This document shows, piece after piece, positions 37,030 to 48,856 of a stretch of DNA of 64,000 nucleotides. How positions within the stretch are numbered: position 1 is the stretch's first letter; the number at the start of each line of letters is the position of its first letter. The position numbers and the translations under genes are program-made. The stretch comes from Bathynomus jamesi (Eukaryota; Arthropoda; Malacostraca; Isopoda; Cirolanidae), in NCBI GenBank assembly GCA_023014485.1, contig JAJOZX010002358.1, positions 288,501-352,500 of the forward strand, given 5' to 3'. Below the pieces are notes generated by a model. The model was not told the DNA's origin and searched no databases. It was given only the letters and a program-made list of their open reading frames with translations.

Positions 37030-39190
37030 ACTTTGATATCAGTTCCTGAAGTAAAAAGATTAATTAAAGAGTTAAAGACTGGTTCTGCGTCAGGTCAGGG
37101 GAAGATGACCTATCGAATGAGCACTTAAAATATGCCAATGACGTGTGTGTATATATATGTATATAGTCCAAAGTCACTGAAGGGAAAAATCACTAAAAGA
37201 AAGCTGAATGGCAACACGAAGGGATAAACAAAGCAACGCGGCTGTTCGTTGGATTTTGGCTAGACTAGAGCATGGTTATTCATATCTGGCTAAATCGTTG
37301 GTGCTAAGTTTAATTTGGTGATGTTTCTAAGGTGACAAATGGGGTAGAAAGTTGTCAGTAAATAATAATAGTTAGGGGTAATGTCTAGAGCTTCTAAATT
37401 AGTAAAGTTAGAGAGTTTAGGTAGACTGCTTTGTGGGACGCAGGAAATCTATGGTAGGCCCTAAAGAATATCTAATTCAACGCACAGGTAAGTGCCTTTG
37501 TTTGTTGTTTAGAAACCAAGTAACTTAGCGGGGTCACTAACCCCAAGCTATTACAGTCTGCATATATCATTGCTCTTATCAACCATGCTTGCTCATAGCT
37601 ATATCCCTGCAGAGTTCATGAGGGTCTATATCTTGCCCCTGGTCAAAAATAAGTGTGGAGACATTCTGTCCAGCAATAATTACAGGCCTATTGCTGTCGC
37701 TTCCTGCTTCTCGAAACTACTAGAAAAACTCTTGTTACTCCGATTAAATGATTACCTATGGCAGGCCCGTAGCCAAGGGGGGGCCAGGGGGGTCAAAGCC
37801 CCGCCTGGAAAATAATATGGCCCCCCTTGGAAAACCAACCGCAATGGCGTTCCATGCTACAAAAACGCCAAAGCCAACTTGTTTTACTTGCCTTTGAAAA
37901 TAAGAGAACGAAGCAAATAGACATGTTTGAATTCCTAAAGAATTTCGCTAAAAAAACTCGCCGCATACAGTTATTCTAAAATTAAAAAAACTTACAAAGA
38001 CTTTTATTTACACTAAATTTAGACTAAATATTGTATTCTATAACCCAATATGCCTATCTATATGTATCGGTTTGATCATTTTTTTTATTTAGCCTACGGT
38101 GTTTTACTTGTTATAGTTTTGAATGGAATTTTCTGCAGTATATTTCGATATTCACAAAAAATTACATTAAATTTTTTCATTGTCCCCCCTGTCAATTTCT
38201 CCGCCCCTCCTACTGATTTGGTCTGGCTACGGCCCTGACCTATGGACATCTAATCAGTTTGGTTTTAAAAGGTCCCACTCAACTGACCTGTGTATCTATG
38301 TACTTAAAGAAATAATATCTAAATACACTGACAGTAATTCAACTATTTATAGCTGTTTCCTAGATATAAGAAAGGCATATGATAGAGTGAACCACAATAT
38401 TTTATTTAAAAAACTAGAAGACAGGAAGGTTCCCATGTACATATTAAATTTATTGAAATTTTAGTATTCGCACCAATCTTTTAAGGTTAGGTGGGGCAAT
38501 GTACTCTCCGAATGTTTTGGCTCCTCTTACGGGATGAGACAAGGCTCCTTGCTCTCTCCTATGCTGTTTAATGTGTATATTGACGGATTAATTGCTTCAC
38601 TTAATGAGGCAACAGTGGGATGTTGTATAGATAACACAAGGATAAATAACTTAATTTATGCCGATGATATGGTGTTAATAAGTCCCTCTGTTGAAGGTCT
38701 GGATCGGCTACTAAAAGTCTGCGGAGTGTATTCGCAGAAACATGATATTCTTTTTAATTAATGTTACAAAAACTAAGGTTATGCAATTTCATCCTAAAAG
38801 CTGTAATCAGCCAGCTGATATTAGGTTTAAAATGAGAGGTGAAGTAATTGAAGAAGTGCAAGAGTTTAAGTATTTGGGTCAAACTATCACTATGTACAAG
38901 TGAAGCTAAGGACACTCTCTTTCGTATTTTCTGCAGTAATATATACGGACAGCAACTCTGGGTGAATTATAAAAAAGGTTCTGGCAAAACCCTAAATTTG
39001 CTGTACGACAGGTCTTTTAGACTCTTACATAAATTACCCACGAGATGCTTAGCTTCGCAAATGTTTGCTGCCCGCAATGTTCCGAACTTCCCGAAGGTAA
39101 CAAGACGCGCTCAATACAGTCTAATGCAAAGAATTAAAAAATCAACCAACCCGATTATCCAAGTATCCATGAGTCCTGCCGTTTGTCCTT
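37030..39190 (+). pseudogene. LINE reverse transcriptase, broken
   Basis: VPEVKRLIKELKTGSASG (about 37040-37095) is the pre-finger region. Then IPAEFMRVYILPLVKNKCGD and NNYRPIAVASCFSKLLEKLL lead to YLW. Removal of the MITE at 37762-38237 joins this in frame to TSNQFGFKRSHSTD. FLDIRKAYDRVNHNIL, YGMRQGSLLSPMLFNVYIDG and YADDMVLI (catalytic box intact) follow. Frame changes occur near 38460 and after 38761, and the 3' coding part (38848-39237) is decayed. Confidence 0.88.
37762..38237. mobile_element. hAT MITE (476 bp) inside a LINE
   Basis: Terminal repeats caggcccgtagccaaggggg (left) and cagggccgtagccagaccaa (right, inverted). A perfect 8-bp duplication, acctatgg, at 37754-37761 and 38238-38245. 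Excising it with one duplication restores the LINE frame. Confidence 0.93.
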
Positions 39191-39245
39191 TAAGCCAGGG
39201 TTGCCAGGTTGGTTCAAGTAAAACTAGCCAAATTTAGCCAATAAA

Positions 39246-39257
39246 ATATATATATAT

Positions 39258-39289
<32 letters not shown>

Positions 39290-39293
39290 TATA
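39246..39293. repeat. (TA)n microsatellite
   Basis: Imperfect TA repeat directly abutting the 3' end of Penelope copy 1. Confidence 0.9.
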
Positions 39294-41836
39294 TGGGATG
39301 AATTTCACAATAAAACACGTGAAATGAATGAATGCTGCAAACCCACAAGGAAAAAGAAAAACGATTCCAAGGCCTTTCGTGTATTCAAAGCTACACCTCG
39401 TCAGGGAATGAAGTTAAAAGGCGAGAAGCCCATATATATATACAACGTACAGGAAAAACAAAACAATTAGCACATACTTAACAAGGGTTAATGAGAGGCA
39501 AAAGAAATTTTAACATGATATCGTCAATTTTATAAGTCCCCGAGCTGTTATTGAAATTGTTTTTAAAATGAATAAATGCACATTCTAGAATATTTCGTTC
39601 TATTATATCTCTGTTTTTAACAAGCGCTTTAGAACTATCCCACTTGATGCTATGGTTACATCTATACATATGGTTAAATAAAGCATTGGAAGTACTAGCT
39701 GTTCTACAAGCATATTTATGCTGTTTTACCCTAATATCTAACGTTTTACCGGTTTGGCCATATATACTGAGTTACATTGTGTACATCCGATCGAATACAC
39801 ACAACCAACAACATTATCAGGGCTATTCTTTATTAGGCGTGATTTAACAGTATTATTATACTTAAAGATTACATTAATGCCAATTGCTTTAAGTACAGTT
39901 GGAAGGTATTGAAAATTAACATGGTAAGGTAGGCTAAGGATATTTTTACGCTGAAATTCCTTTACAATTACATTATTTAATACCTATTCTTGGCTTTCTT
40001 AAGACAGTTATCTAAAAATGAAATAGGATAACATAATTTAGTACCAATATTCATGATATTGCATAACTCGGAATCTAAAAATTCAGGACTGACAACTCTC
40101 AATGCTCGAAGAAACATAGCAGAGAAAATAGAGGATTTAATCGAAGGATGATGGTCAGAATAAAAATGCACGTAAGAGTTATTATTAGTAGGCTTACGGT
40201 AGACTTCATATTTGAACTGATTAGAGCATCTCCAAATTTTTAGATCAAGAAAAGGTAGGCTTCCCTCATTTTCTTTTCAACTGTAAACTTAATAGATGGG
40301 GCTAAATTGTTGAGCCTACCAAAAATAAGTCCACATCCAAATTATTAGGCCAAAGGCATAAAATATCATCTATATACCTGTACCAAACCAGGTTAAAATT
40401 AACAATCGTAGGCAAAATTCTACTTTCAAAAAATTCCATATATAAATTAGCTAGTACAGGTGAAAGGGGATTTCCCATAGCCAATCCAAACGACATAACA
40501 TAAAAACTTATTTTCAAACTGAAATTTACAATCTTTGACACACAGCTTAATTAACTCAATAAGAGTGTTGTGTTGAACAGGGAAAGAATATTCAGAAATC
40601 TTATCTTTTAAGAAATCAAGTAGGTCATCAACAGGGACTTTTGTGAATAGCGAGCATACATCGAAGCTTACCAATTTGAAATTAGGGTCATTAGGGAACT
40701 TCAGTTTGTCAATAAGATCCATGCTATTTACAATATGTGACTCAGAAACAGAGCCAACTAATGGTGTTAATAAACTAACTAACCATTTCGATAGCTTATA
40801 GGTTACGGAGCCCACTGAGCTAACAATAGGCCTCATGGGATTATTAACTTTGTGTGTTTTACTAAGCCGTACAGATATGGTAGTGACGAATTAATACTAA
40901 GAAACTGCTGTGAAAGCCCATTATAGTTATTTTTTAATATTTCTCTTAATTTTCTGTTAAACATTTTATTAACATCCTCCAATGGGTCTCTATTTAGAGG
41001 TTTGTACGTGTCACGATCACTTAATAACGTATTCATCTTTCAACATAACTGTTTTTGTCCATGATGACGATCGAATTGGATTTGTCCGCTTAGTAATATG
41101 TAATGAATCATTATTTTTCAGTGTTTTTAGGGCTTTTCAAACCTCAAAGGATAATTCGATTCAAACTTCGTATTAAAAGCACTATACACACAACCTTTTG
41201 CTAAAGTCACCTCACTTTCGGAAATATTACTGTGTTTTTCAAAATTAATAAAAGACTTAGCAATCAGTAAACTGCTGGGCTTTTTTGGACTGAGAAACCT
41301 AATCCAAAACCTAACGCACATTTCATATTGAAGTCTAGTTCTTGGGACGACAAGTTAACAATATTACTAAAATCACTTTTTTTAGTCCAGTAACTATTAT
41401 GAATTAAATCCTCCAGTCTATTGTTTAATTTCCTATTCTGAGTTCTGCATCTTCTACGTAAGTTGTTGTAAATATCATCCAAAAGTGTACTTCTCCACGC
41501 ATGAGGAACGGTGGAAAAAAATATATTTTTTTTTTTCTTACTTCGGATCTCTGAAGGCGTTCTTCACTTCAATGCGGGCTATATTAATATGTTTCTTTAA
41601 AATAATCCTTTCGGTGTCACCGAACGGCGTATCGTCCAACATACGGTAATCGTGTTCCAAGCAGGGATTTTGGGATGACTTTTTCACTATAACACTTCCT
41701 AAGGAAATCGAATTGGTTCTTAAGAGAATGTGCATGAGCAATAGCAGAACGGTAACTTCTAAAAATCGATCGGAGAGAAGGGAATATGGTTGTAAAAAGA
41801 GAAACAGTGAAGAGGACACGCGTGGGCTCCATTGTA
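39294..41836 (-). mobile_element. Penelope-like element, near full length (copy 1)
   Basis: Runs on the minus strand from about 41836 (5') to the 3' terminus at 39294. Contains the N-terminal region, reverse transcriptase and GIY-YIG endonuclease in order. The 3' end of copy 2 follows directly at 41837, so the two are in tandem, as is typical for Penelope-like elements. Confidence 0.9.
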
Positions 41837-41850
41837 TGGATGAATTTCAC
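39478..41850 (-). pseudogene. Penelope-like polyprotein (RT plus GIY-YIG), frameshifted
   Basis: Order on the minus strand: an N-terminal helical region (41850-41127), SSLPYLYGLVKHTK (about 40880-40840), PNFKLVSFDVCSLFTKVPVD (about 40690-40630), SFGLAMGNPLSPVLANLYME (about 40490-40435), YRYIDDILCLW (catalytic YIDD, about 40385-40355), SLPFLDLKIW, and the GIY-YIG domain with SVYIGQT near 39760. At least five frame changes, mostly single-base indels near 41600, 41290, 40850, 40500 and 40310. Confidence 0.9.
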
Positions 41851-43030
41851 AATAAAACACGTGAAATGAATGAATGCTGCAAACCCACAAGGAAAAAGAA
41901 AAACGATTCCAAGGCCTTTCGTGTATTCAAAGCTACCTCGTCAGGGAATGAAGTTAAAGGCGAGAAGCCCATATATATATACAACGTACAGGAAAAACAA
42001 AACAATTAGCACATACTTAACAAGGTTAATGAGAGGCAAAAGAAATTTTAACATGATATCGTCAATTTTATAAGTCCCCGAGCTGTTATTGAAATTGTTT
42101 TTAAAATGAATAATGCACATTCTAGAATATTTCGTTCTATTATATCTCTGTTTTAACAAGCGCTTTAGAACTATCCCACTTGATGCTATGGTTACATCTA
42201 TACATATGGTTAAATAAAGCATTGGAAGTACTAGCTGTTCTACAAGCATATTTATGCTGTTTTACCCTAATATCTAACGTTTTACCGGTTTGGCCTATAT
42301 ATACTGAGTTACATTGTGTACATCCGATCGAATACACACCAACAACATTATCAGGGCTATTCTTTATTAGGCGTGATTTAACAGTATTATTATACTTAAA
42401 GATTACATTAATGCCAATTGCTTTAAGTACAGTTGGAAGGTATTGAAAATTAACATGGTAAGGTAGGCTAAGGATATTTTTACGCTGAAATTCCTTTACA
42501 ATTACATTATTATAATACCTATTCTTGGCTTTCTTAAGACAGTTATCTAAAAATGAAATAGGATAACATAATTTAGTACCAATATTCATGATATTGCATA
42601 ACTCGGAATCTAAAAATTCAGGACTGACAACTCTCAATGCTCGAAGAAACATAGCAGAGAAAATAGAGGATTTAATCGAAGGATGATGGTCAGAATAAAA
42701 ATGCACGTAAGAGTTATTATTAGTAGGCTTACGGTAGACTTCATATTTGAACTGATTAGAGCATCTCCAAATTTTTAGATCAAGAAAAGGTAGGCTTCCC
42801 TCATTTTCTTTTTCAACTGTAAACTTAATAGATGGGGCTAAATTGTTGAGCCTACCAAGAAATAAGTCCACATCCAAATTATTAGGCCAAAGGCATAAAA
42901 TATCATCTATATACCTGTACCAAACCAGGTTAAAATTAACAATCGTAGGCAAAATTCTACTTTCAAAAAATTCCATATATAAATTAGCTAGTACAGGTGA
43001 AAGGGGATTTCCCATAGCCAATCCAAACGA
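41837..43030 (-). mobile_element. Penelope-like element, copy 2 (5'-truncated)
   Basis: Starts at the same 3' terminus (atgaatttcacaataaaaca) and extends to the middle of the RT at AMGNPLSP, where it meets copy 3 in inverted orientation. It is nearly identical to copy 1, differing mainly by small indels. Confidence 0.9.
42140..43021 (-). pseudogene. Penelope-like RT to GIY-YIG fragment, long open frame
   Basis: A 293-codon open frame from MAMGNPLSPVLANLYMEFFE through YRYIDDIL and SLPFLDLKIW to the GIY-YIG segment (VYIGQTGKTLD, RVKQHKYACR). A one-base loss near 42150 ends it before the normal C-terminus. The N-terminal RT part is missing. Confidence 0.9.
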
Positions 43031-44475
43031 TTAGTTAGTTTATTAACACCATTAGTTGGCTCTGTTTCTGAGTCACATATTGTAAATAGCATGGATCTTA
43101 TTGACAAACTGAAGTTCCCTAATGACCCTAATTTCAAATTGGTAAGCTTCGATGTATGCTCGCTATTCACAAAAGTCCCTGTTGATGACCTACTTGATTT
43201 CTTAAAAGATAAGATTTCTGAATATTCTTTCCCTGTTCAACACAACACTCTTATTGAGTTAATTAAGCTGTGTCAAAGATTGTAAATTTCAGTTTGAAAA
43301 TAAGTTTTATGTTATGTCGTTTGGATTGGCTATGGGAAATCCCCTTTCACCTGTACTAGCTAATTTATATATGGAATTTTTTGAAAGTAGAATTTTGCCT
43401 ACGATTGTTAATTTTAACCTGGTTTGGTACAGGTATATAGATGATATTTTATGCCTTTGGCCTAATAATTTGGATGTGGACTTATTTCTTGGTAGGCTCA
43501 ACAATTTAGCCCCATCTATTAAGTTTACAGTTGAAAAAGAAAATGAGGGAAGCCTACCTTTTCTTGATCTAAAAATTTGGAGATGCTCTAATCAGTTCAA
43601 ATATGAAGTCTACCGTAAGCCTACTAATAATAACTCTTACGTGCATTTTTATTCTGACCATCATCCTTCGATTAAATCCTCTATTTTCTCTGCTATGTTT
43701 CTTCGAGCATTGAGAGTTGTCAGTCCTGAATTTTTAGATTCCGAGTTATGCAATATCATGAATATTGGTACTAAATTATGTTATCCTATTTCATTTTTTA
43801 GATAACTGTCTTAAGAAAGCCAAGAATAGGTATATAATAATGTAATTGTAAAGGAATTTCAGCGTAAAAATATCCTTAGCCTACCTTACCATGTTAATTT
43901 TCAATACCTTCCAACTGTACTTAAAGCAATTGGCATTAATGTAATCTTTAAGTATAATAATACTGTTAAATCACGCCTAATAAAGAATAGCCCTGATAAT
44001 GTTGTTGGTTGTGTGTATTCGATCGGATGTACACAATGTAACTCAGTATATATAGGCCAAACCGGTAAAACGTTAGATATTAGGGTAAAACAGCATAATA
44101 TGCTTGTAGAACAGCTAGTACTTCCAATGCTTTATTTAACCATATGTATAGATGTAACCATAGCATCAAGTGGGATAGTTCTAAAGCGCTTGTTAAAAAC
44201 AGAGATATAATAGAACGAAATATTCTAGAATGTGCATTTATTCATTTAAAAACAATTTCAATAACAGCTCGGGGACTTATAAAATTGACGATATCATGTT
44301 AAAATTTCTTTTGCTCTCATTAACCCTTGTTAAGTATGTGCTAATTGTTTTGTTTTTCCTGTACGTTGTATATATATGGGCTTCTCGCCTTTTAACTTCA
44401 TTCCCTGACGAGGTGTAGCTTTGAATACACGAAAGGCCTTGGAATCGTTTTTCTTTTTCCTTGTGGGTTTGCAGC
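43031..44475 (+). mobile_element. Penelope-like element, copy 3 (inverted)
   Basis: Plus-strand copy starting in the RT (LVSLLTPLVGSV, SHIVNSMDLIDK) and running to the 3' UTR, where it ends at gggtttgcagc and enters a (TA)n tract. From 43312 onward it is the inverted counterpart of copy 2, giving arms of about 1.15 kb around a spacer of 43031-43311. Confidence 0.9.
43091..44420 (+). pseudogene. Penelope-like RT to GIY-YIG, frameshifted
   Basis: SFDVCSLFTKVPVDDLL (43148 onward), SFGLAMGNPLSP (43314), YRYIDDILCLW (43430-43465) and SIGCTQCNSVYIGQTG (44016-44065) are all present. Frame changes near 43275, 43795, 43835 and 44095. Confidence 0.88.
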
Positions 44476-44497
44476 ATATATATATATATATATATAA
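44476..44497. repeat. (TA)n microsatellite
   Basis: Eleven TA units at the outer end of Penelope copy 3. Confidence 0.9.
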
Positions 44498-44700
44498 CCT
44501 GCTTACTAAACTAAGTATGCATTGTATACTAACATTTACAACCATACAAAGAAAAGTAATAACAAAACAAAACTTACGTTAATAATTAAAAAGGGGTAGA
44601 GATGATACTATCCAAGACCTGCTCATCCTTCTCAACGATATTAGCGTCACTAGTGCTGGGCAAAGTTACCATAATATCACTGGTGCTTGGCATAGACGTT

Positions 44701-45090
44701 TCAGTGGAAGGTACTTTCCGTTTTTAATATATATCTTTGGTGAATAGGCTTATTTTTTTCATGACTAAAAACCTTGCAGCATTGATCATTAGCAGTTAAA
44801 TGAGATTTTATTCTTAAAATGGCTTCTAATGTATTTACATTCATCCTATTCCGCTGCTGACTTTTAATATTTGTGACAAAGGAAAATACATGTTCCACAA
44901 AGGCATTGCTCACTGGAATGGAGAAAGCATGAAGTACAACTTCGGCAAGTTCTTTGAAGCATTTGAGTCCCAAAGCATTTTCCTAATTCCTAACTTTTGC
45001 CCAAAATTCAATAGGATCAGATGGAATTTCCGTAGTTTTGAATTCATCTTTCCAATTAAGAAAGGGTAGCTTGTTGTACTGAGCTATACC
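44701..45090 (-). pseudogene. hAT transposase C-terminal relic
   Basis: On the minus strand: a decayed LPFLNWKDEF-like block, FKELAEVVLHAFSIPVSNAF and VEHVFSFVTNIKSQQRNRM, the hAT dimerisation region (normally S..ER.FS......R..L). The VEH replaces the usual ER pair. It belongs to the host element at 39196-45660. Confidence 0.75.
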
Positions 45091-45660
45091 AATTAAACAG
45101 ACAGAAACTTTCACACACCGGTCATTATAGCCACAGAATAATTATGCAACATCATAACTAGGGCCTAATCAACAAACTGAAAGCTCAAAAGCAATAATTT
45201 CTCTAAAGGTTACGATTGCCAAATGATATTTTGGAAATCATATTAAAACATTAATTTATATAAGTGAAATAATGAAATTTTATCTTTTAATGTAATATAT
45301 AAAGTGAAAGAAAATTAATTTCTATTCTAATTGTATATCTACTAAAATAAACAAACATTTTAAGAGAACTATGGTTCGCTGGTGAATTATGGTCCAGTAA
45401 CATGTTATAAACATGATACCACTACGTTTTTTTTTCACTGCCTAGCCTACCTACTTTAGAGATTTTTTTCTATGCTAATGACTCTTAGACTATTTCAAAA
45501 ATTCATTTAAATTTTAATCAAAATAATAAAAAATATAAATTTAACTCAAATGTTCTGGTTATAGGCCCAATTAGCCAAAATTAGCCTAAAAGGCGTTGGC
45601 TAGTACTTTCGAAATATCTATAGCCAGCCAGTAATGAAATTAGCCAAACTTGGTAACCCT

Positions 45661-45844
45661 GCTGGGCCTGCTCTAAGTTATGGAATTCTTGGTATGAAAA
45701 CGTCTGTCTGTAGCTCCACTTAACTTTGACATTACTGTATTATTTCTAATCAATTGTATATATTTCTATCCTTAGTATGTGAGCTGTCATTGTATTAATA
45801 ATATTTGTCATATGGACTATACTGTACAGTCTGCCAATAAACTA
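45661..45844 (+). mobile_element. 3' end of the interrupted LINE
   Basis: Continuation of the LINE from 39195, ending with ccaataaa. No ORF remains. Confidence 0.55.
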
Positions 45845-46558
45845 TGGAAAACTGATGAGTGGGTAGTTGGGAGGTAACGAAAATGGTTCACTGAGTAGGT
45901 AGGTAGTTAATCTAACAATTATTAAATTCCTTTTATGTCAATAACTGGGTGGATGAAACCAATTGGTTGCTCACCAGAGTTATTCTCCACACTAGTATTT
46001 ATATACTGTGTGAGAAGAGCGTGCTCGGTAATAGATACATTACCGCTCAACCAACCGAGGAAAAAACCAAGACTACGCTGGTGGAAAAAGCCCCGCGAAG
46101 AGGAGAACAAAGGGGAACGAAAACGAACAACGGGGCGAGAGGACGGAACAGGGGAAGAGACGAGAACGGAGACCGAATAAGATCCCCACCAGCAAGTGCG
46201 CTCTCGACAATTACACAACCGGAGAACAGAGACTCCAATAACTAACAGTAAGTGACTAATTGAGTTTTTAACCCAAGAATTTAATCACATTAAATTAAGC
46301 TGGGTCAGACAAGTTAGGCCTACATTGTGGCCTAAGACCCAGCATCAACTCATAGCTTAACAAAGGTGAAGGTAGATTGCCCTAACCTAATCTTGGTGAG
46401 GAATCCTACTGTGGACCTCAATTTATCTGCCCGCTCTGAACCATTTCCGGAATCTCTAGGCTGACCCCTCTAGGCTAGACTTGATCTACTCTATAGTTAG
46501 ACTGGAGATATAAGGGGTGGGTTAATTGTGGACCGATTCATACAGAGCATTTTTCGCA
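45845..46558 (+). repeat. 5' LTR of the BEL/Pao element
   Basis: It differs from the 3' LTR at about three positions that I could see (g/a near 46198, a/g near 46267, a/g near 46439). ORFs of up to 98 codons in both LTRs are fortuitous copies of one another. Confidence 0.93.
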
Positions 46559-46880
46559 TTGGTGGTCCGTGTGTGGGGAATTTACAAACCTTAACCTTAC
46601 TTAACAAAAAATTGCAGAATTAGGCTAAATGGTCTAGCCTAAGCCTAAGCCTAACCTAATCAAGCCTAATTAGGTCTACAACCTAGGGCCTAACTAGGAA
46701 ACATTTACATTTAAGGAGTCTTATTCTCTTATAAGCTTAGACCTGAGTGACACATAAGTACTTGGTGGGGATTAAACCAAAAATAAACTTGACTGTTTTG
46801 TCTGTGCTCTCTCTTCTCTGGTAATTTCTTCTTGTCCTCTATTTCATTACGATCCCCAGTTAAACAATTTTGACTTAGAC
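46559..46880 (+). promoter_or_regulatory. 5' leader with candidate primer-binding site
   Basis: The sequence after the LTR, ttggtggtccgtgtgtgggg, is in the position of a tRNA primer-binding site. I did not identify the tRNA. The leader has many cctaa/gcctaa repeats (about 46590-46690). Confidence 0.4.
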
Positions 46881-47800
46881 ATGGACAGTGCGGAATTGAA
46901 AAAGTTAAAAAAGAAAAGGGGGGCAAAGTTGGGAGCTGTTACAAAGGCTGTGAACACTTTTAACAATATTACACAACCAGGTAAGGAAGATTTAGAGTGT
47001 GTAATTCTTAAATTGGAAACTAAAAAGAAGGAAATAATAGCCATTAATGAGAGTATTTCAGAGTTAGTTGAATCCGAAATGGCTGAAGAACAATTGATAG
47101 ACCTTTACGCTGATAATGATGATCAGGTAATCTCAATTGAACAGCAAATAAGGAGACTACGGTCTCGTTTGACTGACTTAACACCAAAAAAACCTAATTC
47201 TGATTTTAATCAAAGTAGAGCTAACCTTCAACAAAATTTAAGTGACATGCTAAATCTCGAGTCACAAGAATTGAGGGCTCAGTTACCCATTTTGCTAGTA
47301 CCAACATTTGAAGGGGACATGGTACAATTCCCATCTTTCATTGACAAATTTGAGAATTTAATAGGTAATAAACCTTATATTTCAACTGTTGAAAAGTTTA
47401 GCTACTTAACTAGTTTCCTTAAAGGCCCAGCCTATAACCTGATAGCTTATTTACCAGCCGTAGGGAATTCATATGAAGTAGCTATTGATCTCTTAAAACG
47501 TAATTACATTAATAAAGATGAGATTGTATATGAATTATCTCAACAAATTTTTGAATTTGCACCCATAAAAGATAACCATAGTGATATGGAAAATTTTTAT
47601 ACAAAATTAGAAGCTATATAGGACAACTAGTTAGCAATGAGATAGATATTAAAGCTTCATCTTGGATTATACAAGGCATAGTACTTAGGTGCCTTCCTTT
47701 GAGGGTTAAAGATATTTTAATTCTAAAGACGGGAGAAAATTATCCTAATCTGGAAGATATAAGAAAACACTTCCCAATATCCTAACTAATTACAAATTGA
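46881..47800 (+). pseudogene. BEL/Pao gag (DUF1759-like), frameshifted
   Basis: Starts at ATG 46881 with a Lys-rich coiled-coil-like N-terminus. The segment LPILLVPTFEGDMVQFPSFI and KFSYLTSFLKGPAYNLI matches the DUF1759 gag pattern of BEL/Pao. The frame stops at 47621 after KLEAI. An apparent extra TA in tatata shifts the continuation (LVSNEIDIKASSWIIQG...). Confidence 0.85.
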
Positions 47801-47908
47801 GAGATTTTCCAACACAAAATAAGACCCAGACTATGGATAACCAAAGACTGTTCCAGAGACCAACTAGCTACAGCCAAACAGACAAAACTTGATACTGTAG
47901 AATCATAT

Positions 47909-48844
47909 GTGACCAACAGTAATACACGAACACCTACCTTACAGAACTTTAATGTAACTGCTGCCTCAACTTACACACCACATTGCAAATTTTGTGCAAG
48001 TAATGAACACAGTAGTACTGGGTGTGAGAAATATTCAGACTTTAACCAAAGAGCTAAAAGATGTGAACAGTTGAACCTGTGTAAAAAGTGTACTGGCCAG
48101 GGACATTATAAGAAAGACTGTAAATCTAGGTTAAGATTCAAGTGTAAGTTTTGTAAAAGTTTACGACATGTCTCATCAATGTGTGATTCACCAAAGTGTC
48201 CAAACAATAGTACTCAAACTCAAAAGATACCTCCCCCAAACAAAGGTAACAAAGAAAATGCCACTTTCATGGGACATTCTGTTTGTTCAAACAATGTAAC
48301 AAGAAACACTGAGATTCTTTTACCAACTATTACTTTGGACTTAGTGAATAGTGAGGGTAGCACCACTCCAGTGAGATGTCTTATAGACTGTTGTTCCCAA
48401 CAAACATTTGTTTCACAAAATGTAGTTAATAAATTGGGTTTGACACCAAACCCGAATAAACAAAAACTCAATATTGCATCCTTTGTTAAGGATAACTCGG
48501 ACAAAAATAGCTATAAGACAATTGACCTGGAACTACATTTAGAAAATAAATTAGAGAAAATTGAAGCAGTTATTATTTCTAAAGTAGGACAAAACAAACT
48601 GGTTATACCCAAACTAGAACAAACCATAAATCATTTGGGAAAACACTACAAAATAGCTGATAGACATATCACTAACAACACAGTAGCTAACATTGAAATG
48701 TTAATAGGGGCAGATTATATTAATCTTATTCATAAGGGCATAGTAGAGATAGGTAATGGTATAGCTATTCAGACTCCATCAGGGATAGCCCCTTTGGGTG
48801 ATCTATCCAAATACAACCTAGACCTAAACCAAAACAGTTCATGA
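47909..48844 (+). pseudogene. BEL/Pao zinc knuckles and aspartic protease region
   Basis: Contains Cys/His clusters (CKFCASNEHSSTGC, CKKCTGQGHYKKDC, CKFCKSLRHVSSMC) and then a DUF1758-like protease start, CLIDCCSQQTFVSQNV, where DCCS stands in place of the usual DSGS/DTGS. Ends in TGA at 48842-48844 just before the RT, in the same frame as the next segment. Confidence 0.82.
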
Positions 48845-48856
48845 CCAACAAATACT

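Larger units (their letters stand above)
37020..39195 (+). mobile_element. LINE, interrupted; its 3' end is at 45661-45840
   Basis: A non-LTR retrotransposon of the same family as 54345-55560. It is broken by an unassigned stretch (about 37143-37555), a hAT MITE (37762-38237) and a larger hAT (39196-45660). The 3' part ends with cagtctgccaataaa at 45840, just before the BEL/Pao LTR. Confidence 0.85.
39196..45660 (-). mobile_element. hAT-type element hosting a Penelope cluster
   Basis: The left end cagggttgccaggttggttc and right-end complement cagggttaccaagtttggct are inverted, both followed by tagcca-rich sequence. A hAT C-terminal coding relic lies near the right end on the minus strand. 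The target duplication is unclear (ctttaagc on the left, ctgggcct or ctctaagt on the right). Between 39246 and 44500 the element is filled with (TA)n and Penelope copies. Confidence 0.65.

Noticed and set aside
39188..45678. 8-bp duplication for the hAT that hosts the Penelope cluster.
   Set aside because: ctttaagc versus ctgggcct or ctctaagt on the right; the best match is 6 of 8 and needs a shifted terminus.
45922..46245. 98-codon ORFs on both strands in the LTR, repeated at 52753-53076.
   Set aside because: They are the same LTR sequence read twice; no motif, and both strands are open, so they are most likely fortuitous.
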